Assembly: GCA_035576005.1 (NCBI GenBank)
Contig: DATLXH010000111.1
Location: 1-48,693, forward strand
DNA: 48,693 bases
Source: DATLXH01 sp035576005
Lineage (GTDB): Bacteria; Acidobacteriota; Thermoanaerobaculia; Gp7-AA8
Direction: 5' to 3'
Part shown: piece by piece, positions 24,584 to 37,719 of the stretch
Position numbering within the stretch: the first letter of the stretch is position 1
Layout: every line of letters begins with the position of its first letter
Program-made: the position numbers and the translations under genes
Notes under the pieces: model-generated
Told to the model about the DNA's origin: nothing
Database searches by the model: none
The model's input: only the letters and a program-made list of their open reading frames with translations

Positions 24584-26287
24584 TCACTGCCCAGCGGTGG
24601 GTCGCTGATGCAACTCCTGCAACCTTCGATCGATCCCTTCGATCTCCGCGCGTGTAGCCTGCGCCCGGGCTCTCTTGCCGCGATGCTCGTAGTACGCAGC
24701 CTCGTCCTCGAGGAGAGTCCGCTGATCGTTCAGTGGACCTGAGCGGGCCGCAACCTCGCGGTCGATCTCGAGACGCTCGAGGTCGAGCGATGCTCTACTT
24801 CGGGTTGGGGCAAATGCGAACATGACCAGAGCCGCCGCGCCGATCGTGACGGCGCACGTCATCCGCGTGGCCCAGGCCGGACTACGGACTGCCAGTGCGA
24901 GAAGGGTGAGGATCGACCCAACAATCAGGAACGCAACAAACGACAGCAGTGGTGAAAAAGCGTTGGCCTCGGGACGTGAAATGGCTTCGCGCAGGCCGCT
25001 CATCACAGGGTTGATGCCCGCGGAGAGCAGCTCGATAGGTGTCACATCGCGGGCAAGCTCCAGTCTTCCACTGAGGGCGGTCGTTGTGAGCGAGATGCTC
25101 CAAATGGTCGAGAGCGCGATTGCGATGACTGTCAGCATCCTGGGGAAACGTTGCCAGAAGAGAGCAAGTCCCACTGACAGAGGCAAAGCAAGGTCGACGA
25201 AGCGACGTGCTCCGAATGACATGCCGCCCCAAAAATAGCGATCACCTGTTCCGTTGGCGAACCACTCGAGCGCAAACATCACAGCGAGTGTGAGGATGAT
25301 CGCCTTACGGTTGCGGTCTGCATCGTTCTTTGTTAAGACGGCGCTCAGCAGTCCTCCGATGCAGAGTCCTGCGATTGGGGACCACGGCAGCAGGCCGTGA
25401 TAGCTCGAAACCAGAACGGGCCAGACTGCGATCGTATGGAAAGGCATCCATGTCGATCCGCTGGCATTCGCTCCGGAGACGAGGGGACCAAGAGGGCTGC
25501 CGTAGATGACCCACCACGCAGCACCCTGCAGCATCAGTCCTGGAGCAACGCCGGCTGCGACGAGTAGATAGAATCGGACGGGTCGTCGAAGCCGGATCGC
25601 ATAGATCACAACGGCGGCAGCCAGAACGATATGTTGAATTCTGGTAGCAGTCGCAAGTCCAAGCGCGAGCCCGATCGCAACTGCGGCATGGTCGCTCGAT
25701 CGCCTCGAATCATCGACGAGGGCTTTGCAGAGCACGGCGACGCAGAGTGCCCCAGCCAGGTGCGAGCCGAGCGGAAAACGGAACTCGTACCAGAAGAGGG
25801 GGGTGCCAAGCCAGAGGGCTGCGATCAGAGTCCATCTGGAGGTGCGGGAAAGGCTGGTCAGCTGTCCCATCACGTTCTCGCAGATCAGCGAGGTGACGAG
25901 GGCGAAGCCGACTGTAGTCCAGCTGAGCGTGAGGGCGTACAACTTCCAGAAACCATCCGGAACATTCCCGAGCAGCGCGGAAAGAAAGTGCGCGACGAGG
26001 TAGAACGGAGAGCTCAGGAGCGAGGTCCCGATCCACCAGTGGTTCGCCAGCGTACCGAACTGTGTCACTTCCTTGAAGAATGGCGCACCATTAGCGATGA
26101 GGCCGAAGCCGGCCCATTCATTGAGGAAGAGCAGATCGCCGTCGATCACCATCGAACGGAGGTACGAGTAGATCCCGACCGAGTCGGGCCGGGTATATAC
26201 GGGGTTGAGGAAGGCCAGTGCTGCGAGGGAGTGGACGCCGGCGACCATCCAGATGCGCCCCCATCGACCCTCCTGCTGATTACTCAT
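24584..26287 (-). CDS. Polytopic membrane protein, GT-C-like, with C-terminal coiled coil
   Basis: A 567-residue protein with about 11-12 spans between residues 12 and 500. The first loop after the first span, TRPDSVGIYSYLRS then DGDLLFLNEW, has acidic residues where GT-C transferases bind a lipid-linked sugar, and a further loop has GDRYFWGGMSFGARRF. The last 65 residues are charged and helical (EIDREVAARSG, YYEHRGKRARA), suggesting a short coiled coil in the cytoplasm or periplasm. A role in sugar transfer is inferred. Its stop is three bases from the scoB stop, so the two genes converge with no room for a terminator. Confidence 0.6.
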   Translation of the reverse strand: MSNQQEGRWGRIWMVAGVHSLAALAFLNPVYTRPDSVGIYSYLRSMVIDGDLLFLNEWAGFGLIANGAPFFKEVTQFGTLANHWWIGTSLLSSPFYLVAHFLSALLGNVPDGFWKLYALTLSWTTVGFALVTSLICENVMGQLTSLSRTSRWTLIAALWLGTPLFWYEFRFPLGSHLAGALCVAVLCKALVDDSRRSSDHAAVAIGLALGLATATRIQHIVLAAAVVIYAIRLRRPVRFYLLVAAGVAPGLMLQGAAWWVIYGSPLGPLVSGANASGSTWMPFHTIAVWPVLVSSYHGLLPWSPIAGLCIGGLLSAVLTKNDADRNRKAIILTLAVMFALEWFANGTGDRYFWGGMSFGARRFVDLALPLSVGLALFWQRFPRMLTVIAIALSTIWSISLTTTALSGRLELARDVTPIELLSAGINPVMSGLREAISRPEANAFSPLLSFVAFLIVGSILTLLALAVRSPAWATRMTCAVTIGAAALVMFAFAPTRSRASLDLERLEIDREVAARSGPLNDQRTLLEDEAAYYEHRGKRARAQATRAEIEGIDRRLQELHQRPTAGQ

Positions 26288-26445
26288 CGAACAAGGTCTA
26301 TCACAGGACCACGCTTGATAGACGATTCTTGTGAGCGCCCGAGCTCAAAACGACGAAGTCTCACGGAGGTGGCGTTGAGACGGTTTCCTTGTTGATGAAG
26401 CACGTCGCGCGAGCAATGGCCGGAGCCATTCGTTCAGCCGCGAGC

Positions 26446-26952
26446 TCAGGATCGCACGGGTGTCGCAGACGGCTCTGGCTTCCGCCACATGTCGAGAAAC
26501 AGCAGGCCGACGCCAATGCAGATGGCCGAGTCGGCGACATTGAACGCTGGCCAGTGATGCTCGCGGCCTCCGGAGCTTACGTAAAAGTCGAGAAAGTCGA
26601 CGACCGACCCCAGCCGGAAACGATCGATGAGATTACCGATTGCGCCAGCCAGAATCAGATGGAGTCCAAGCTGGAGAACTCGCTCCGTTACTGCTGTGCG
26701 GAGCGAGTAGGCGACGACGATGAAGAACACAGCGATCGCGCCGCCGTTGAGAAGCAGAGGTACGAGAGCCGAGTCGCTGTTCGCGCCGATCCCGAACGCG
26801 GCCCCCGGGTTCCGCACGTGAACGAGTTGGAAAAGTCCCGGGATCACTGTCTTCGATTCGTGAATCGCAAAGTTCTTGAGCACGAGCCATTTCGTAAATA
26901 GGTCAGTCGCGAGCACAACCAGCGACAGCAGCGCATATCCAAAACGAGTCAC
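26446..26952 (-). CDS. lspA: Lipoprotein signal peptidase (signal peptidase II)
   Basis: A 168-residue inner-membrane aspartyl protease that removes signal peptides from prolipoproteins. The four spans and both catalytic boxes are visible: VRNPGAAFGI near 46, GNLIDRFRLGSVVDF (first Asp) near 105, and FNVADSAICIGVG (second Asp) near 138. The length is normal. It starts eight bases after ispG and so is in its operon. Its targets in this window include the lipoproteins at 7437, 13741 and 39295. Confidence 0.95.
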   Translation of the reverse strand: MTRFGYALLSLVVLATDLFTKWLVLKNFAIHESKTVIPGLFQLVHVRNPGAAFGIGANSDSALVPLLLNGGAIAVFFIVVAYSLRTAVTERVLQLGLHLILAGAIGNLIDRFRLGSVVDFLDFYVSSGGREHHWPAFNVADSAICIGVGLLFLDMWRKPEPSATPVRS

Positions 26953-26960
26953 ATCACACC

Positions 26961-28103
26961 TCAGCCAGCGGGGACGGTTTGTTTCTCGTCGATCAATCGG
27001 TCGAGCTCGATCCGCAGCTTACCAAGGATCTCGTCGTATCGGTATTGACCGAGAGACTCGGGTCCCCGTTTGAGGTTGACGAAACTCGGCGCGCACCACA
27101 TGCCGAGGTCAGCGTCATCGGTCTCGCCGGGCCCGTTGACCCTGCATCCCATGACGGCAATCGTGATGTTGTACGTCTTTGCGTATTCGCTCATCGTGCG
27201 GACTGATTCGGCCAGGTTGATGAACTCCTCGTTTTCCACCCGCGAGCATGAAGGACAGCTGATGATGTTGAGTCCCTTCTGCTCGAACCTTGGGACGGAA
27301 CGAAATTTCCCTTCGGCGATGTCGGCCAGGATCTGCCTTCCGATCGTGATCTCTTCTCCCTTTCTGTCGAATGGCAGCGTCAGAGATACGCGAATCGTGT
27401 CGCCGATCTGGCGGGTGATCAGCTGCTCGAATGCGATGCGCGTTTTGATCACCCCGTCCGGAGGCATTCCGGCCTCGGTGACTCCAAGATGGAGAGGGAC
27501 GTCGGGGCGGAGACCCGAAAAGCGGATGTTCGCGTCGATCACTTTGTTCGGGTCCGAATCTTTGAGCGAGACGCAGTACTGGTCGAATCCGAGGTCGTCG
27601 AGAAGGCTGCAATGATCGAGGGCGGACTCGACCATGGGAGTGATCGAATCTTCCTTGTCGTACTTGGCGACTTTGTCGGGATCGACCGAGCCCGCATTCA
27701 CGCCGACGCGCAACGCGCATCCGTGATCTTTCGCGATGCCGACGAGGTACTTGACCTTCTCGGCGATCGGCTGAGCGCGATCGAGGTGATAGAGGTGTCC
27801 GGGGTTGTAGCGAAGCTTCTGAACGAAAGGGGCAACCTTTTCGGCGAGTTTGTAATTCTCCTGAAGATCGATGACGAGGTTCGCAGAGGTCTCGTTCCGG
27901 ATGATGCGCAACGCGTCGACATCTTTTGCGGAGTCGATTGCGATACGGACGATATCCGCGCCCACCGCATCGAGCAGACGTACCTGACGGATCGTTGCCT
28001 CGATATCCTGAGTGCGTGTGGCGGTCATCGACTGGACGGCGATCGGATTGTCGCCGCCGATTCGGACCGTTCCGATCCTGATCGTTCGTGTTGCTCTCGT
28101 CAC
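26961..28103 (-). CDS. ispG: 4-hydroxy-3-methylbut-2-enyl diphosphate synthase (IspG/GcpE)
   Basis: A 380-residue [4Fe-4S] enzyme of the MEP isoprenoid pathway that converts MEcPP to HMBPP. Seen: the start PIAVQSMTATRTQD of the TIM barrel and the cluster ligands CPSCSR near residue 269 and CRVNGPGE near 312. It is the short bacterial form without the plant insert. The start is GTG 28103. It is co-directional with lspA below and, after a gene remnant, with the cyclase-family gene above. The HMBPP made feeds quinones, polyprenyl carriers for the nearby glycosyltransferases, and MiaA. Confidence 0.96.
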   Translation of the reverse strand: MTRATRTIRIGTVRIGGDNPIAVQSMTATRTQDIEATIRQVRLLDAVGADIVRIAIDSAKDVDALRIIRNETSANLVIDLQENYKLAEKVAPFVQKLRYNPGHLYHLDRAQPIAEKVKYLVGIAKDHGCALRVGVNAGSVDPDKVAKYDKEDSITPMVESALDHCSLLDDLGFDQYCVSLKDSDPNKVIDANIRFSGLRPDVPLHLGVTEAGMPPDGVIKTRIAFEQLITRQIGDTIRVSLTLPFDRKGEEITIGRQILADIAEGKFRSVPRFEQKGLNIISCPSCSRVENEEFINLAESVRTMSEYAKTYNITIAVMGCRVNGPGETDDADLGMWCAPSFVNLKRGPESLGQYRYDEILGKLRIELDRLIDEKQTVPAG

Positions 28104-28121
28104 TATGAGTTCCCCGTCGAA

Positions 28122-28214
28122 TTAACGAACTGGTCCTTGAAAGATTCCGCTGTTCATCACCGAAAGGCGCTGCTGCTCGGCCGGATAGGTGCCGTGGATG
28201 TACGTTGAGCTCAT
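28122..28214 (-). pseudogene. N-terminal remnant of a SAM-dependent methyltransferase
   Basis: A 30-codon frame starts at ATG 28214, overlapping the stop of the upstream hydrolase gene by four bases (ATGA). It reads MSSTYIHGTYPAEQQRL and ends after SVMNSG...VR. The words YIHGTxPxEQxRL at the very N-terminus recall a common class-I methyltransferase opening (inference by memory of the pattern). Nothing of the remaining 200-plus residues follows before ispG, so it would be a deletion remnant. It might instead be expressed as a coupled small peptide. Confidence 0.5.
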
Positions 28215-28876
28215 GGCTGACGGTCCTCCATGGTAGCGAATGCCCGAATGGGAAAAGAACCGAAACCTCGGATGCGTGGCGGTACAGCGTGGAAGCGAAA
28301 TCCTGAAGAAGGCAGCGCCGAGAGATTGGTGAGATGTTCGACGATGGGGATGCCTTCGCCGAGGAGCGCCGAGTGAACGGGACGGGCGAGATCGGTCGTG
28401 TCATCGATGTTCAGCGAATCGATTCCAACCAGGGATGCCTCCCCATCGATGAGCAGGGTCGCCGCATCGGAGGTGAGGTATGGATGCCCCACTCCGTAGG
28501 CCGGCGTACCGAAGTGGCTCGACCAATCGGTCCTGATCAGGATCGCCCGGTTCCTGATTGCAACCCCTTTGAACATGCGAGCGTCGATGGCGCCAGTGCC
28601 ATCCGGGACGTGAACGAGGATCCCTTCGAGAAATGCGAGGCGGTCAAGGCCGACCTCCGTCAGATCCTGGCCGTCGGCATAGCGGTGAAACGGAACGTCG
28701 ACATACGTGCCGGTGTTCGAGACCATTTCAATCCGGCCGATCTGGAACGTCGTTCCGGGCGCGTACCGCGACGCCGAGTCTTCGCGGGAGAGGTGATCGC
28801 TGATGCTGGGAGCGGGGAGCCCCGGATAGGTGATCAATCCGTGCTCGATGGTGTGGCTCAACTCGATGAAACGCAT
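28211..28876 (-). CDS. Cyclase-family (kynurenine-formamidase-like) hydrolase
   Basis: A 221-residue protein beginning MRFIELSHTIEHGLITYPGLP at ATG 28876, the expected opening of the putative cyclase/KynB superfamily. The metal motif usually HxGTHxDxPxH is here NTGTYVDVPFH: the second-half Asp and His remain, while the first and second His are Asn and Tyr. This looks like a distinct subgroup and may bind metal differently or act on another amide. True kynurenine formamidase activity is therefore doubtful. A start at 28948 would add 24 charged residues. It is followed by the methyltransferase remnant and ispG. Confidence 0.75.
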   Translation of the reverse strand: MRFIELSHTIEHGLITYPGLPAPSISDHLSREDSASRYAPGTTFQIGRIEMVSNTGTYVDVPFHRYADGQDLTEVGLDRLAFLEGILVHVPDGTGAIDARMFKGVAIRNRAILIRTDWSSHFGTPAYGVGHPYLTSDAATLLIDGEASLVGIDSLNIDDTTDLARPVHSALLGEGIPIVEHLTNLSALPSSGFRFHAVPPRIRGFGSFPIRAFATMEDRQP

Positions 28877-28966
28877 ACGATCGGTATAGCAGAAATCCCT
28901 GGTTTCAGAATCCGCCGCCTTGTCATCGTCGGATTCTTGCCTGGGCATTGCATACCACGCGAGTGA

Positions 28967-29698
28967 CTAACGTCGCTCGTCGTACCAGTAGCGCTGGATG
29001 AACTTTGCAAACGAACCTCTACCAGTCACCAGCCATCGGAGCGCTTGAAAGCCATTGGTGACATAGTGCCAGTCGCCGTAGCTGTCGAACTTGCGAGCGG
29101 AGCTCAACGCACGTGCGCCGCGCACCCGGGCAAACTTTTGTCCGCGGCCGCGGCCCAGTCTTTTCATCGCCGCCTGAAACTGGATGTCCTCGGCCACCAG
29201 CCGATCCTCCTCAAAGCCGCCCACCGCTTGCCAATCGGAACGACGGCAGAACACAACTCCTGAATCGAGGCGGGACAGGTAGAGGAAGAGCAGCCCGGGG
29301 ATGAATTGAATCCACATGGAGAACGACATCCGGTCGTAGCGGAACCCCGTGGCGCCGATGACTACTCGGCCTGACGCCATCGTCCGCTCGATCACGTTGA
29401 GCGTCTCCGGATGGATCCTCGAATCGGCATCCACGAAGGCCAGAATGTCTCCCCCGGCGGCGGTAGATCCGCCGTTTCGTGCGGCTGCGATCGATCGCTT
29501 CTCGACGCGTACAACCTGGCAACCACGTGCGCGGGCGATCTCGGAGGTGCGGTCCGTTGATCCATTGTCTGCGACGATAACCTCGACCTCCGCGGCCGTC
29601 CCTGTGTAACGCTGCCGAGCGACGTCGATACTATTCAGCAGGAACGGAAGGTATCGTTCCTCGTTGAAAGCCGGAATGACCATCGAGATTCGGGGCAT
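28967..29698 (-). CDS. Family 2 glycosyltransferase
   Basis: A 243-residue GT-A fold enzyme. Seen: ISMVIPAFNEERYLP at the start, VIVADNGSTDRT near 45, the metal-binding DADSR near 90, and the acceptor-side EDIQFQ near 172. The DUF2064/TIGR04283-like layout is soluble except for a hydrophobic patch FIPGLLFLYLS near 140. ATG 29698 is chosen because the preceding residues are unrelated to the family. It lies upstream of the cyclase gene on the same strand and divergent from the large membrane protein. The donor and acceptor are unknown. Confidence 0.85.
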   Translation of the reverse strand: MPRISMVIPAFNEERYLPFLLNSIDVARQRYTGTAAEVEVIVADNGSTDRTSEIARARGCQVVRVEKRSIAAARNGGSTAAGGDILAFVDADSRIHPETLNVIERTMASGRVVIGATGFRYDRMSFSMWIQFIPGLLFLYLSRLDSGVVFCRRSDWQAVGGFEEDRLVAEDIQFQAAMKRLGRGRGQKFARVRGARALSSARKFDSYGDWHYVTNGFQALRWLVTGRGSFAKFIQRYWYDERR

Positions 29699-29836
29699 GT
29701 CGCGGTCATGATAATGGCGAGGAGTGGCTTCCACACCGCTGCACAGTGGCGATGTGACACGGAAAACGGCAGCTGCTGCGGCCGCACTTCAAAGCTTGGC
29801 GCGTCGTTGAGCGCGTCCCTCCTTTATCCTGACGAG

Positions 29837-31396
29837 ATGGAGCCGCCGGTAAAATCGCTGACGACGATCCTCTGTTCTTCCGAAGAGCCCCCCTACGTCG
29901 TTGAGGATGAGACGTCGAAACGACGCTATGACGGGGCGGCCCTCGTCATCGCCGCGATATTTCTTGTCAAGGCTCTGGTCCTAGCCTTCTTCGTCACGCC
30001 GCTCTGGGATGTTCCAGACGAAGTCGCGCACTACGCTTACATCGCGGACATCGTCGACGGTCGTGGAATCCCTCGGCCGGGACAGAGCTGGATCCCCGCC
30101 GAGCTCGTCTCCCACTGGTGGCAGAGGCCGGTTAGTCCAGCGGAGCCCAACTGGGTCGCGAATCATCCGCCTCTGTATCACCTCGTCGCTGCGCCTTTCC
30201 TGATGGTGGCGCGTGTCGTCACGGAAGACCGGGCGTTGCAGTACCGCTCTCCTCGCGTTTTCAGCGCCCTGCTCGGGGCGGGGTCGATCCTTCTACTTTA
30301 CGTGGCAATGATTGAAGTGAGCTCTAGCCGGAGATTCGCACTCATTTGCAGTGCCGCTCTGAGTGTTCTGCCGATGTTCAGCCACATGTCATCGGGTACC
30401 AATCATGACGTCGCCCTTGTGGCAGCGTCATCGGTCGCCCTTGTTTACTGGAGCCGTCTCGAGCGCAACGGGAGGTTGGCCGACGGAGTGAGGATGGCTG
30501 TCGCGCTCGCGTTTGCGGCCGGGGTCAAGCTCTCTGCAGTTGCGATTGCGGGCCCACTCCTGATTCTCTCCGCTGCGGCTATCCGGAGGCACGGACGATT
30601 GCGTTGGACATGGCTGCTCCCGTGTGCGATTGCTGCCGCGCCCACCCTCGTCTGGCACGTGCGAGTTGGAGGTGGAGCTTCTGACCGGGTCGTGACAGCT
30701 GGCGAGGTTGTTGGAACACTCGGATTCTTCGAATACCTGCGGAGCTATCCGGTCCTGGATCATACGGTGAGGAACTTCGTTGGACTCATCGGCTGGACTG
30801 GCTCAGGTAAGGGCCATGTGCGGTGGTTTCAGATCTCGGGGCCGTACTACCTTGCTTTCACCGTTGTGGGGATCGTGCTGACATGCGCCGCGATTGCATG
30901 GGTGCTCTGCGACTCGCGGCGGTTTGGAAAAAGTGGTGCGACATTGATCGTGGGATGGTTCGTGATTACCGCCGCGGCTGCTCTGTGGCTGGTCTCGACA
31001 ACAGGTGCTGGCGCCGGGGTGAGGAGTGTCTGGTATGTCCTGCTTTTTTCGACGCCATTATTCTCTGCAGCTCTGCTCATCGCGCCAATCAGACTTTCTG
31101 GGCGGCTCATCTACGGAGCGCAATTCGTACTGGGAGTCTTCACGGCTGCGTACCTTCTCAATGCATGGAACGCGTATCGATTCTATGGAGAGTTGCGCGC
31201 AACTCACGGGCGGTACTACTTCGCGCTGATACCCTTCATTGCAGTTGCGCTCGGGTACCCCGGTTTCCTCTGGTGGCGCGCTCGATGGCCGAGATCCCTG
31301 CCACTGCTCGCTCTGATTCCTTTTGCCCTGGCTGTAGCGGAAGCTCTTTTTTTTGTTCTGGTGGTGGGACCGTTTTATGGACGCATCCGAGTGTGA
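29837..31396 (+). CDS. Polytopic membrane protein, GT-C/DUF2142-like
   Basis: A 519-residue protein with about 11-12 spans. The ATG at 29837 is preferred over 29708, which would add 43 residues of poor composition. After the first span the loop WDVPDEVAHYAYIADIV has the acidic PDExAH pattern of DUF2142 and related GT-C proteins. A second feature is NHPPLYHLVAAPFL, the HPPLxY motif of PMT/ArnT-type transferases. It probably moves a polyprenyl-linked sugar in the periplasm. It is the third such protein within 9 kb. It ends about 480 bases before the 16S gene, with the rRNA promoter between. Confidence 0.62.
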   Translation: MEPPVKSLTTILCSSEEPPYVVEDETSKRRYDGAALVIAAIFLVKALVLAFFVTPLWDVPDEVAHYAYIADIVDGRGIPRPGQSWIPAELVSHWWQRPVSPAEPNWVANHPPLYHLVAAPFLMVARVVTEDRALQYRSPRVFSALLGAGSILLLYVAMIEVSSSRRFALICSAALSVLPMFSHMSSGTNHDVALVAASSVALVYWSRLERNGRLADGVRMAVALAFAAGVKLSAVAIAGPLLILSAAAIRRHGRLRWTWLLPCAIAAAPTLVWHVRVGGGASDRVVTAGEVVGTLGFFEYLRSYPVLDHTVRNFVGLIGWTGSGKGHVRWFQISGPYYLAFTVVGIVLTCAAIAWVLCDSRRFGKSGATLIVGWFVITAAAALWLVSTTGAGAGVRSVWYVLLFSTPLFSAALLIAPIRLSGRLIYGAQFVLGVFTAAYLLNAWNAYRFYGELRATHGRYYFALIPFIAVALGYPGFLWWRARWPRSLPLLALIPFALAVAEALFFVLVVGPFYGRIRV

Positions 31397-31640
31397 GAGA
31401 GGTCGTCGGTGGGGATGGAGTGGAGCGGACGAAATTTGTTGAGAAGTATGGAATAGACGTCACCAGGGTCCAGTTAAGCTGGGTCCCGAGGCGTTGAGAA
31501 TCAGTCGGACGACTTGAGTGGCAAATCGGGAACTCCCAACACTGTTCTTTAAATCGACGCTGCAGGCTCGCCCCGCGCATCCGCGGTGTGAAACGAAATT
31601 TTCTCCACGCAAGAATGTTGCGGAAGGTAGCAAGTTTCGC

Positions 31641-31712
31641 TTGACATCGAAGGCTGGATTTGGCATTCTGACAGGCCCTCCTCGCGAGGTCGGTTCTTTG
31701 AAAACTGAATAG
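31641..31712 (+). promoter_or_regulatory. rRNA operon promoter and leader boxA
   Basis: TTGACA at 31641 with CATTCT 17 bases further on (31664) is the best sigma-70-like pair in the 484-base leader. GTTCTTTGAAAACTGAATAG at 31693 resembles the boxA antitermination signal, which recurs at 33553 and 34023. The rest of 31397-31880 holds no gene. The promoter call rests on consensus and position only. Confidence 0.5.
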
Positions 31713-31880
31713 GATAGATAGACAGACAACGTGATTCCTTTGAGATGTCTTTGGACGTCTCGAACAGAAGCAAATGTCTTAAACGAATAACGAAATCGTC
31801 AGTCGAGAGACTGATGTCAGTTTCGAACTCGAATTGCTCGTCGAGCGGCGTCAGCCGCGTCCGACACAAAGAGCGAACAG

Positions 31881-33419
<1,539 letters not shown>

Positions 33420-33552
33420 GGAGTTCCCACCGCCTCGGATCAAAACGAGGTTGCGAAGGGTAACGCCTAGGTCGAAGGAATCAGTAGTCGTTGAGCTTTC
33501 ACTATCCTGTTCAGTTTCGAGAGAATCGATCCTCCTCGCTTGCGTGAGGGGT

Positions 33553-33572
33553 TGCTCTTTTGACAATCGAAT
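33553..33572 (+). promoter_or_regulatory. boxA-like antitermination site, 16S-tRNA spacer
   Basis: TGCTCTTTTGACAATCGAAT closely follows the bacterial boxA consensus bound by NusB-S10 and lies about 80 bases before tRNA-Ile. Confidence 0.55.
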
Positions 33573-33632
33573 ACTGCGGCAGGTGGCACGGTCGAGGCGA
33601 ACAAACTCGAATCCCACGCTTGAGGTTGATGC

Positions 33633-33709
<77 letters not shown>

Positions 33710-33718
33710 TTCAAGAAT

Positions 33719-33799
33719 TGAATGCTGAATGTAGAATGCAGAGAGTGCCCTGGCGACGCTCCTCTGCATTTTGAATTCTGCACTCTTCATTCTGCATTA
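33719..33799. repeat. R5-type hairpin in the rRNA spacer
   Basis: AATGCAGAG (33735-33743) pairs with CTCTGCATT (33762-33770), and the flanks repeat GAATG and TTCATTCTGCATT words. It separates the two spacer tRNAs and would be transcribed in the rRNA precursor, where it could act as a processing stem. It is related to the arrays at 6187 and 20033. Confidence 0.55.
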
Positions 33800-33822
33800 G
33801 AGCCGAAGCGAGACTCCAATCC

Positions 33823-33898
33823 GGGGCTGTAGCTCAATTGGGAGAGCACCTGCTTTGCAAGCAGGGGGTCGTCGGTTCGATCCCGATCAGCTCCACCA
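33823..33898 (+). tRNA. tRNA-Ala (anticodon TGC)
   Basis: 76 bases, GGGGCTGTAGCTCAATTGG to CAGCTCC-A-CCA. The anticodon arm CCTGCTTTGCAAGCAGG gives TGC. CCA is encoded. Second tRNA of the spacer. Confidence 0.98.
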
Positions 33899-34022
33899 AC
33901 ACCCAGCGGAATTTCCCTTTCGATCCCTGGTTTACGCTTCCCGCCGCCGCAGTAGATTCCCGAGGATTTGCTCTGCACGTCAGATGTTTGGCTTCCAGGG
34001 CTGATCTTCGCGATCGAATTCG

Positions 34023-34041
34023 TTTCTTTGACAATTGAATA
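34023..34041 (+). promoter_or_regulatory. boxA-like site before the 23S gene
   Basis: TTTCTTTGACAATTGAATA repeats the motif seen at 31693 and 33553, about 80 bases upstream of the 23S 5' end. Confidence 0.5.
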
Positions 34042-34122
34042 TGGGTGTAGTTAATAAAGATGAATGCACGAGAAATTCTAGGATTTCTTGTCTGCAGATC
34101 GCATGATTTCAAGGCACTTTAT

Positions 34123-37413
<3,291 letters not shown>

Positions 37414-37564
37414 ATAAATGCCTTGATTTGATGCGAAACTGCAGAAAGCAAACATCTTTGGAAACCCCATATTCAATGAACAGTGTTCCGCTTACTCAGC
37501 GCGCCACGGTCTGCACGACGTGAGGGCTGGCAGGCGGGCACACAACGACCACTAAATCAAAGTT

Positions 37565-37680
37565 TCCGGTGATTTTAGCGAGAGGGTCACACCCGTTCCC
37601 ATTCCGAACACGGCAGTTAAGCCTCTCAGCCCCGATGATACTGCGTGGGTGACTGCGTGGGAAAGTAGGACGTTGCCGGA
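37565..37680 (+). rRNA. rrf: 5S ribosomal RNA
   Basis: About 116 bases. The terminal stem pairs TCCGG (37565) with CCGGA (37680). The conserved CACACCCGTTCCCATTCCGAAC loop region lies at 37588-37609 (seen in two parts) and GGGAAAGTAGGACG near the 3' end. The 150-base gap from the 23S end holds no gene, only spacer for RNase processing. Confidence 0.95.
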
Positions 37681-37685
37681 TTATG

Positions 37686-37719
37686 AAACGCCCGCGGGAA
37701 ACCGCGGGCGTTTCTCTTT
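37686..37719 (+). terminator. rRNA operon intrinsic terminator
   Basis: AAACGCCCGCGG (37686-37697), GAAA loop, CCGCGGGCGTTT (37702-37713), then a T-rich tail TCTCTTT. It is a perfect 12-bp stem with a GNRA tetraloop directly after 5S. The group II intron begins at the next base. Confidence 0.92.

Noticed and set aside
27115..28404. 429-codon minus-strand frame across ispG and the cyclase gene
   Set aside because: It reads a shifted frame of two well-supported genes and is Arg/Ser-rich. Rejected as a shadow frame.
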